6,982 nucleotides of DNA. It comes from JAUYQR01 sp043727195 (GTDB taxonomy: Bacteria; Pseudomonadota; Alphaproteobacteria; Rhodobacterales; Rhodobacteraceae). Location: assembly GCA_043727195.1 (NCBI GenBank), contig JAYSYZ010000282.1:1-6982 (forward strand), given 5' to 3'. The position numbers and the translations under genes are program-made. Below the pieces are notes generated by a model. It was not told where the DNA came from, did no database searches, and saw nothing but the letters and a program-made list of their open reading frames with translations. This document shows positions 1 to 4,698 of this stretch, in pieces. Each line of letters begins with the position of its first letter. Position 1 is the stretch's first letter.

Positions 1-71
1 ACCGGCGGGGTGCCGTAAACCGTCTCATACGCAAGCGCCATCTGCGCCCGCGCGCCTTGCGCACGTGCCAT
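1..71 (-). CDS. Phage tail tube-like protein, N-terminal fragment cut by the window edge
   Basis: Only the first 23 codons are present, read on the minus strand from ATG at 71-69. The translated start, MARAQGARAQMALAYETVYG, matches what I recall of the N-terminus of tail tube (major tail) proteins in Mu-like prophages of Rhodobacteraceae. That recognition is from memory and the fragment is short. A strong ribosome binding site, GAGGAG (78-83 on the minus strand), sits six bases before the ATG and supports both strand and start. If correct, the product would polymerise into the tube of a phage tail, and more late phage genes should lie to the left of the window. The gene points away from the metabolic operon and is not functionally related to it. 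Whether the full gene is intact cannot be seen. Confidence 0.6.
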   Translation of the reverse strand, partial: MARAQGARAQMALAYETVYGTPP

Positions 72-77
72 GGGGGT

Positions 78-83
78 CTCCTC
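78..83 (-). promoter_or_regulatory. Ribosome binding site of the phage tail gene
   Basis: Read on the minus strand the bases are GAGGAG, followed by six bases and then the ATG at 71-69. The match to the anti-Shine-Dalgarno sequence and the spacing are both near ideal. This is the main reason for calling a real start there rather than a chance frame. Confidence 0.6.
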
Positions 84-96
84 GATGTTGGGGGTG

Positions 97-198
97 TCAG
101 GCCAGGGGGCCGGTGGTGAATCCGCTTATGCCTCCGGTGAACTGCGCGGGAAAAGACTTCTGGAAGTGCGGCGGCTGGTTGAGTTGCGGCAGCGCCAT
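97..198 (-). pseudogene. Possible 3' end of the preceding phage gene (unrecognised)
   Basis: A minus-strand frame ends with TGA at 97-99, only 25 bases before the tail gene start. This is the spacing expected between consecutive late phage genes. From the ATG at 196-198 it encodes 33 residues, beginning MALPQLNQPPHF and ending GISGFTTGPLA. The frame stays open upstream to a stop at 328-330 but has no other ATG, GTG or TTG start and no ribosome binding site. If real, it is therefore the tail end of a gene whose front has been lost. I do not recognise the family. It lies in exact antisense codon register with the partition-like fragment on the plus strand, so one of the two readings may be a shadow of the other. 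Confidence 0.22.
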
Positions 199-309
199 GG
201 CAAGCAGCGGGGTAGCGCGCGCAACAAACAGCCACGAGCGCGAATGACATCGGCGGCGCTGGTCAAAGCCTATCGCGTGGAGGCAGAGCGTCAGCAGGAC
301 ATCGGATGA
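148..309 (+). pseudogene. Fragment resembling the C-terminal region of RepB/ParB-type partition proteins
   Basis: A plus-strand frame ending at TGA 307-309 contains TSAALVKAYRVEAERQQDI (from about 247). This resembles, from memory, the segment found in the C-terminal half of plasmid partition proteins of the RepB/ParB family (a variant of LVRAYEREVERQ). In those proteins the segment is followed by roughly 60-80 more residues, but here the frame stops at once. No N-terminal ParB nuclease-like or helix-turn-helix region precedes it. It would therefore be a doubly truncated relic without function. The similarity is strongest to the right of about 240. The part to the left is antisense to the possible phage frame and may be a shadow. 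Alternative: a chance resemblance in a GC-rich open frame. Confidence 0.3.
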
Positions 310-461
310 GGGCGAGATTTGCAGGTTTCAGCATGGTTTTCTCTAGTTCAGATTTCGTCGGTGGTGGTGACAACCACCATTGTCATCGAACGCGGTTGGA
401 CGGCAGTGTTGGACGAGACGGACGTTTATGTGCTTGATTGGCAGGCTGAGGGGCACGCGAT
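310..461. other. Intergenic leader region of the pxpA operon
   Basis: About 150 bases without a credible gene separate the left-edge debris from pxpA. It should hold the promoter of the seven-gene operon. I see two overlapping inverted repeats (362-385) but no convincing -35/-10 pair. TTGGAC occurs at 396-401 and again at 409-414, and TTTATG at 425-430, but none combine at 16-18 base spacing. A rho-independent terminator is not visible. Confidence 0.5.
362..385. promoter_or_regulatory. Candidate operator: two overlapping inverted repeats upstream of pxpA
   Basis: TGGTGGT (362-368) and ACCACCA (373-379) form a perfect 7-base inverted repeat around a 4-base centre. TGACAA (368-373) and TTGTCA (380-385) form a second perfect 6-base inverted repeat around CCACCA. 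The core TGGT-N4-ACCA recalls the TGGT-N3-ACCA type of site bound by FadR-family GntR regulators, but the centre is one base longer. The pair sits 76-100 bases before the pxpA start. This is a plausible site for the double-winged-helix GntR regulator at the end of the same operon, and two half-overlapping dyads would suit a protein with two DNA-binding domains. Binding is inferred only. Confidence 0.4.
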
Positions 462-1181
462 ATGGTGATCATCAACTGTGACATGGGCGAAGGCTTCGGC
501 CTTTACCGCATCGGCGACGATGAAGGGCTGATGCCGCTGATCGACGTGGCGAACGTGGCCTGCGGATTCCACGCCTCGGATTTCAACCACATGCGGCGCA
601 CCGTGCAACTGGCCAGACGTCACGGGGTCAAGGTGGGGGCGCATCCCTCCTTGCCCGACCTGCAGGGCTTTGGCCGGCGCGAGATGAAGATCGGACGCGA
701 GGAGATGACCAACTGCCTGATCTACCAGATCGGCGCGCTGAAGGGGTTTCTTGAAGCCGAAGGCGTGGCGCTGAACCACATCAAGCCGCACGGATCGCTT
801 TACGGCATGGCCGCTCGGATCGAAGATATCGCCCATGCCGTCGCCGATGCCGCAGACATCTTCAGGGTGCCGTTGTTCGGCATGATCGGCACGTTCCACG
901 AGACCGTCTATCCCGCGCGCGGCCATGCCTTTGTGGCCGAGTTCTACGCCGATCTTGACTATAACGACGAGGGTGGCCTGATCATCACCCGCGAACATGC
1001 AGCCACCGACGAGGGCCGCGCCGCAGCCGCTTGCGTGCGGGCGATCACCGAGGGCAAGGTGGCCTCGGTCGGCGGGCACGACGTGGCGGTGCGGGCGGAT
1101 GCGATCTGCGTGCATTCGGACACGCCGAACGCGGTTGCCGTGGCTCAGGCGGTGCGCAATGCAATTGCATCTTATCGTTGA
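462..1181 (+). CDS. pxpA: LamB/YcsF family protein, 5-oxoprolinase subunit A-like
   Basis: This 239-residue protein has the usual length and motif order of the LamB/YcsF family, which adopts a TIM-barrel-like amidohydrolase/deacetylase-type fold. The motifs are NCDMGEGFG (5-13), ANVACGFHASD (30-40), VGAHPSLPDLQGFGRR (58-73), HIKPHGSLY (106-114), EFYADLDYNDEG (160-171) and ICVHSDTP (215-222). These hold the conserved Asp, Glu and His residues expected at the active site. In the characterised PxpABC enzyme this subunit takes part in ATP-dependent opening of 5-oxoproline to glutamate in the cytoplasm. Here it heads an operon containing biotin carboxylase parts, so the substrate could be another cyclic amide. 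The start at 462 is preceded by TGAGGGG (447-453) at 8-base spacing. One small deviation is SLP at 62-64, where many family members have a Gly-aromatic-Pro sequence (recalled, not aligned). The gene is complete, and the next one begins about 20 bases downstream. Confidence 0.9.
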   Translation: MVIINCDMGEGFGLYRIGDDEGLMPLIDVANVACGFHASDFNHMRRTVQLARRHGVKVGAHPSLPDLQGFGRREMKIGREEMTNCLIYQIGALKGFLEAEGVALNHIKPHGSLYGMAARIEDIAHAVADAADIFRVPLFGMIGTFHETVYPARGHAFVAEFYADLDYNDEGGLIITREHAATDEGRAAAACVRAITEGKVASVGGHDVAVRADAICVHSDTPNAVAVAQAVRNAIASYR

Positions 1182-1193
1182 CAGAAGAAAGAC

Positions 1194-1198
1194 GGGGA
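1194..1198 (+). promoter_or_regulatory. Ribosome binding site that favours the accB start at 1206
   Basis: GGGGA ends one base before the first in-frame ATG (1200) but seven bases before the second (1206). Normal spacing therefore favours 1206, giving a protein that starts MTKQILSPLPG. Confidence 0.5.
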
Positions 1199-1205
1199 CA
1201 TGACC

Positions 1206-1442
1206 ATGACCAAGCAAATCCTATCGCCGCTGCCGGGAACTTTCTATCGCCGTCCCTCGCCTGATCAGCCGATGTTCAAGAAGGTCGGCGATGCGGTGGC
1301 GGTGGGCGATGTGATCGGGCTGATTGAGGTGATGAAGTCGTTCAACGAAGTTCACGCAGATCAGGCCGGAATCCTGACCGCCTTCGCGGCCGATGACGAA
1401 GAACCCGTGATGGCCGGGCAGCCCTTGGCCGAACTGGGCTGA
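1206..1442 (+). CDS. accB: Biotin carboxyl carrier protein, biotinyl domain only
   Basis: This 78-residue protein consists of little more than one biotinyl/lipoyl domain. It carries biotin, which is carboxylated by the biotin carboxylase encoded next and then presented to a carboxyltransferase. SPLPGTFYRRPSPD (residues 7-20) corresponds to the start of the biotinyl domain of E. coli AccB. The biotin-accepting lysine is K44 in EVMKSFNEV, where the usual AMKM is VMKS. The GxP-type hairpin and closing GQPLAELG follow. Unlike E. coli AccB (156 residues) it lacks the N-terminal region and the Pro/Ala-rich linker. ATG 1200 is an alternative start adding two residues. The gene ends four bases before accC. 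Such a minimal carrier suggests a dedicated catabolic carboxylase rather than the housekeeping acetyl-CoA carboxylase of fatty acid synthesis. Confidence 0.88.
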   Translation: MTKQILSPLPGTFYRRPSPDQPMFKKVGDAVAVGDVIGLIEVMKSFNEVHADQAGILTAFAADDEEPVMAGQPLAELG

Positions 1443-1446
1443 TCTC

Positions 1447-2823
1447 ATGGCGATCACCAAATTGCTGGTCGCCAACCGGGGCGAGATTGCGGTGCGGATC
1501 ATCCGCGCTGGGCGCGAACTGGGCCTGAAGACCGTTCAGGTGCACAGCGCCGCAGACACTGACAGTCTGGCGGTGCGGATGGCGGACGAGGCGGTGCTGA
1601 TCGGCCCGCCGATGGCGTCGAAGTCCTATCTGAACATCGCCAACATCCTGAAGGCAGCGGCCGAGACCGGGGCCGATGCGGTGCATCCCGGCTATGGCTT
1701 TCTGGCCGAGAACGCCGATTTTGCCGATGCAGTGCAGGCGGCGGGGCTGGTCTGGATCGGGCCCAAGGGCGACGCGATCCGCGTGATGGGCGACAAGGTG
1801 GCGGCACGGGTCGCGGCCAAGGCGGCGGGCGTGCCGGTGGTGCCGGGGTCCGAAGGGCGCATCGACGATCCCGACCGCGCCCGCGCCGTGGCGTTGGCCA
1901 TTGGATTTCCGGTGATGATCAAGGCAGCGGCGGGCGGCGGGGGCCGGGGCATCCGCATTGCGCAGGACATGGACGAATTCGACCGCCTGATCCCGCAGGC
2001 CAGCGCCGAGGCGAAATCGGCCTTTGGCGACGGCGGCCTTTATCTGGAAAAGGTGATCGAACGCGCGCGCCATATCGAGGTGCAGATCCTTGGCGACGGC
2101 AGCCGCGCGATCCATCTGTTCGAACGCGAATGTTCCCTTCAACGCCGCCGCCAGAAGGTGTGGGAAGAGGCGCCGTCGGCCCACCTGCCGCAGGCGATGC
2201 GCGAAAAACTGTGCGCTTCTGCCGTGGCCCTGGCCGAAGCGGTGGAATACTGCGGCGCGGGCACGCTGGAGTATCTTTATGACGACGCTTCGGGACATTT
2301 CTACTTCATCGAGATGAACACCCGCATTCAGGTGGAACATCCGGTGACGGAAATGGTCACCGGAGTTGATCTGGTGCGCGAACAGATCCGAGTCTGCGCG
2401 GGCGAGGCCCTGCGCTATGCCCAAGATGACATCCGCCTGTCCGGCCATGCCATCGAGGTGCGCATCTGCGCCGAGGATCCGGCGAAAAACTTCCAGCCCG
2501 GCCCCGGCACCGTCACGGAATTGATCGTGCCGGGCGGGGGCGGCGTGCGGTTCGATACCATGCTCTATCCGGGGTATCAGGTGCCGCCATTCTATGACTC
2601 GCTGCTGGGCAAGCTGATCGTCTGGGACGAAACCCGTGCGGCGGCCATCACCCGGATGACCTGCGCCTTGCAGGAACTGCATGTGGGCGGTCTGCCCACC
2701 ACCAAGCCCCTGCACCAATTGCTGGCGCGCGACCCCGACGTACAGGCCGGCGATTTTCACACCCGCTGGCTGGAGCCATGGCTGGAGCGCAACACCCACA
2801 GACTAGAGGAGACCAAGGCATGA
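1447..2823 (+). CDS. accC: Biotin carboxylase
   Basis: A complete 458-residue biotin carboxylase that uses ATP and bicarbonate to carboxylate biotin on the carrier protein, in the cytoplasm. The N-terminal domain starts with LLVANRGEIAVRIIRA (6-21), followed by HPGYGFLAEN (80-89). The ATP-grasp domain shows K117 in MGDKVAAR, K159 and the glycine-rich loop AAAGGGGRGIR (160-170). The metal-binding glutamates lie near E275 and in FIEMNTRIQVEHPVTE (287-302), which also holds the catalytic Arg/Gln/Val/Glu set. The C-terminal domain follows, with EVRICAEDP (337-345). The length matches E. coli AccC (449), so it is a stand-alone subunit, not a fused acyl-CoA or urea carboxylase. No clear ribosome binding site precedes the ATG, so translation is probably coupled to accB four bases upstream. 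It overlaps pxpB by four bases (ATGA). The sequence shows no loss of key residues. In this operon its partner is probably PxpB/PxpC, not AccAD. Confidence 0.95.
   Translation: MAITKLLVANRGEIAVRIIRAGRELGLKTVQVHSAADTDSLAVRMADEAVLIGPPMASKSYLNIANILKAAAETGADAVHPGYGFLAENADFADAVQAAGLVWIGPKGDAIRVMGDKVAARVAAKAAGVPVVPGSEGRIDDPDRARAVALAIGFPVMIKAAAGGGGRGIRIAQDMDEFDRLIPQASAEAKSAFGDGGLYLEKVIERARHIEVQILGDGSRAIHLFERECSLQRRRQKVWEEAPSAHLPQAMREKLCASAVALAEAVEYCGAGTLEYLYDDASGHFYFIEMNTRIQVEHPVTEMVTGVDLVREQIRVCAGEALRYAQDDIRLSGHAIEVRICAEDPAKNFQPGPGTVTELIVPGGGGVRFDTMLYPGYQVPPFYDSLLGKLIVWDETRAAAITRMTCALQELHVGGLPTTKPLHQLLARDPDVQAGDFHTRWLEPWLERNTHRLEETKA
2805..2812 (+). promoter_or_regulatory. Ribosome binding site that sets the pxpB start at 2820
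   Basis: AGAGGAGA lies inside the end of accC, seven bases before the ATG at 2820. It supports this start over an in-frame ATG at 2778, which would add 14 residues and overlap accC by 46 bases. Confidence 0.7.
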
Positions 2824-3695
2824 CCACCCGATACTCCTTCGGCGGAGACGAGCACATCTTTGTCGAGTGCGACGAGGAAATGTCGCTGGAGGCTTTCTTC
2901 AAGGGCCTGTCGATCACCAACGCGCTGCGCGATGCCGCCATCAACGGCGTGACAGAGATCTGCCCGGCCAACGCCTCGTTTCAGGTGCGCTTCGATCCCG
3001 ACGTGATCGCCCCCGACGACATGATGTGCGAGTTGAAGGCGCTGGAGGCGGTGGCCCAGTCCGCCCCCGCTACGCTCGAAACCCGGATCATCGAGGTGCC
3101 GGTGTTCTACAACGACCCCTGGACGCACGAGACGGGGCAACGGTTCCGCGAGCGGCATCAGGACCCGACCTCGACCGATATCGAATACACCGCGCGGATC
3201 AACGGGCTGGACGGGATCGACGGGTTCATCGCGGCCCATTCCGGCGCGCCGTGGTTCGTGTCGATGGTGGGCTTTGTCGCGGGGCTGCCGTTTCTTTACC
3301 AGATGACCGACCGCAACCGGCAGATTCAGTCGCCCAAATACCTGCGCCCGCGTACCGATACGCCGCGCCTGACGGTGGGCCATGGCGGCTGCTTCGCCTG
3401 CATATATTCGGTACGCGGCGCGGGGGGCTACCAGATGTTCGGCATCACGCCGATGCCGATCTATGACCCCACCCAGACGACGCCCTATCTGCGCGATTTC
3501 ATGTGCCTTTTCAAACCTGGCGACATGGTGAAATGGAAACCGATCGACCGTGCCGAATATGACCATACGGTTGCCGAGGTGGACGCGGGCCGCTGGATGC
3601 CGCGCATCGCGCGCGTGACCTTCTCGCTGGCCGAGTTTCAGGCGGATATCGACGGCACCAATGCGCGCGTGATGGAGGCTCTCAATGGCCATTAA
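2820..3695 (+). CDS. pxpB: Carboxyltransferase-domain protein, 5-oxoprolinase subunit B-like (KipI / allophanate hydrolase subunit 1 family)
   Basis: A 291-residue protein of the KipI/PxpB family, half of a two-part carboxyltransferase that pairs with PxpC. The family core is in the C-terminal two thirds: GFVAGLPFLYQM (151-162), SPKYLRPRTDTPRLTVGHGG (171-190), then CIYSVRGAGGYQMFGITP (194-211) and the CLFKPGDMVKWKPI segment (229-242). The KY-x-x-PRT, VG-x-GG and GGYQ pattern resembles the carboxyltransferase region of urea carboxylase/urea amidolyase more than short KipI proteins such as E. coli YbgJ (218 residues). A longer N-terminal part (about 1-120) precedes it. Together with PxpC it should transfer the carboxyl group from carboxybiotin, if the biotin subunits of this operon serve it. 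In the characterised PxpABC enzyme, no biotin partner is used. It overlaps accC by four bases and pxpC by eleven, so the subunits are translationally linked. Confidence 0.88.
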   Translation: MTTRYSFGGDEHIFVECDEEMSLEAFFKGLSITNALRDAAINGVTEICPANASFQVRFDPDVIAPDDMMCELKALEAVAQSAPATLETRIIEVPVFYNDPWTHETGQRFRERHQDPTSTDIEYTARINGLDGIDGFIAAHSGAPWFVSMVGFVAGLPFLYQMTDRNRQIQSPKYLRPRTDTPRLTVGHGGCFACIYSVRGAGGYQMFGITPMPIYDPTQTTPYLRDFMCLFKPGDMVKWKPIDRAEYDHTVAEVDAGRWMPRIARVTFSLAEFQADIDGTNARVMEALNGH

Positions 3696-4653
3696 CGTCA
3701 TCAAGCCGGGGCTGTCGACCACGGTGCAGGATCTGGGGCGTCCGGGCTATTATCACATCGGCATTCCGACATCGGGCGGGATGGACATGCTGTCGCTGGC
3801 GGCGGCAAACCTTCTGGTGGGCAATCCGGCCGGGGCGGCAGTGCTGGAAGCCGTGTTCATGGGACCGGAACTGGAATTCACCCAGGATGCCATCGTTGCC
3901 GTGACCGGGGCCGACCTGCCGCCGAGGGTGGACGGGGACGAGCAGGCCGGATGGACGACCTTCGCGGTGAAGAAGGGCCAAATCCTGAGCTTCGGCTTTC
4001 TCAAGGCTGGCGCACGGGCCTATATCGCCATAGCGGGCGGTATTGAAGTGCCAGCGGTTCTGGGATCGCGGTCCACCTACACGCTGGGTGCGTTGGGCGG
4101 GTTTCAGGGTCGCAAATTGCAGGCGGGCGATGAACTGCCTTTGGGGAAGGGGGTGGGGGTTGCCGGGCGCAGCGTTCCGGCAGCCATGCGCCGGATGCCG
4201 GGCGCACCTGCCGAACTGCGGATGCTGCCGGGGCTTTACTGGCACCGGATCACCGAAGCTGCGGGCAGGGGGTTCTTCGAGGATACCTGGAAAGTCGCGC
4301 CAGAGGCCGACCGGATCGGGTATCGGTTCAAGGCCGGGCGACCGCTGGAATTCGTGCCGCGCGAACAACCGTTCGGGGCGGGGTCCGACCCGTCGAACAT
4401 CGTGGACGCCTGCTATCCCTACGGATCGGTCCAGGTGCCGGGCGGTACTGAGCCAATCGTGCTGCACCGCGATGCAGTGTCGGGGGGCGGATACTTCATG
4501 CTGGGCACCGTGATTTCGGGCGACATGGATCTGATCGGCCAATTGCAGCCGCATACGCCCACAAAATTCGTCAAAGTCACGATGGAACAGGCGCTGCAGG
4601 TTCGCAAAGACCGCACGGCACTTTTGCAGGCCATCACGGCGGCACTCGCCTGA
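3685..4653 (+). CDS. pxpC: Biotin-dependent carboxyltransferase family protein, 5-oxoprolinase subunit C-like (KipA / allophanate hydrolase subunit 2 family)
   Basis: A 322-residue protein of the KipA/PxpC family (usual length about 310-345) and the partner half of PxpB. Diagnostic stretches are KPGLSTTVQDLGRPGYYHIG (7-26), SGGMDMLSLAAANLLVGNP (30-48), LEAVFMGPELEF (54-65), YIAIAGGIEVPAVLGSRSTY (113-132), LGALGGFQGRKLQAGDELP (133-151) and YGSVQVPGGTEPIVL (245-259). GTVISGDMDLIGQLQP (273-288) follows. This order is shared with the second carboxyltransferase half of urea carboxylases, so the cyclophilin-like fold and the role in PxpBC are well supported. The start at 3685 has GGAGG (3674-3678) at 6-base spacing and overlaps the end of pxpB by 11 bases. 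After its stop comes a 45-base gap with a hairpin, the largest gap within the operon. Confidence 0.92.
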   Translation: MAINVIKPGLSTTVQDLGRPGYYHIGIPTSGGMDMLSLAAANLLVGNPAGAAVLEAVFMGPELEFTQDAIVAVTGADLPPRVDGDEQAGWTTFAVKKGQILSFGFLKAGARAYIAIAGGIEVPAVLGSRSTYTLGALGGFQGRKLQAGDELPLGKGVGVAGRSVPAAMRRMPGAPAELRMLPGLYWHRITEAAGRGFFEDTWKVAPEADRIGYRFKAGRPLEFVPREQPFGAGSDPSNIVDACYPYGSVQVPGGTEPIVLHRDAVSGGGYFMLGTVISGDMDLIGQLQPHTPTKFVKVTMEQALQVRKDRTALLQAITAALA

Positions 4654-4666
4654 GGCAACAGGAACG

Positions 4667-4683
4667 TGGCGCGGCGCGCGCCA
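4667..4683 (+). repeat. Intercistronic hairpin between pxpC and the solute-binding protein gene
   Basis: TGGCGCG (4667-4673), a GCG loop and CGCGCCA (4677-4683) form a perfect 7-base-pair, very GC-rich stem. It ends two or three bases before the purine-rich ribosome binding site of the next gene. There is no following T run, so it is not a standard intrinsic terminator. It could protect or define an mRNA end, raising transcript level for the binding protein relative to the rest, or it could modulate its translation. Function is inferred. Confidence 0.4.
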
Positions 4684-4685
4684 TA

Positions 4686-4691
4686 GAAGGA
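4686..4691 (+). promoter_or_regulatory. Ribosome binding site of the solute-binding protein gene
   Basis: GAAGGA lies seven bases before the ATG at 4699. An in-frame TAG at 4684-4686 closes the frame just upstream, so no longer N-terminus, and hence no missed signal peptide, is possible from this frame. Confidence 0.65.
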
Positions 4692-4698
4692 CCGGCGA

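Noticed and set aside
396..430. A sigma-70-type promoter before pxpA built from TTGGAC boxes and TTTATG
   Set aside because: No pair of boxes has an acceptable 16-18 base spacing, so the promoter location stays undetermined.
426..2799. Long open frames on the minus strand opposite pxpA and accC, up to 485 codons
   Set aside because: They lie antisense to genes with unmistakable family motifs, are rich in His, Arg and Ala as expected for GC-rich shadows, and match no family I know.
2778..2819. Earlier in-frame ATG for pxpB, adding 14 residues
   Set aside because: It would overlap accC by 46 bases and lacks a good ribosome binding site, whereas the ATG at 2820 has AGAGGAGA at 7-base spacing.
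4667..4683. Intrinsic terminator after pxpC
   Set aside because: The stem is strong but is followed by TAGAAGGA, the ribosome binding site region, and has no T run.
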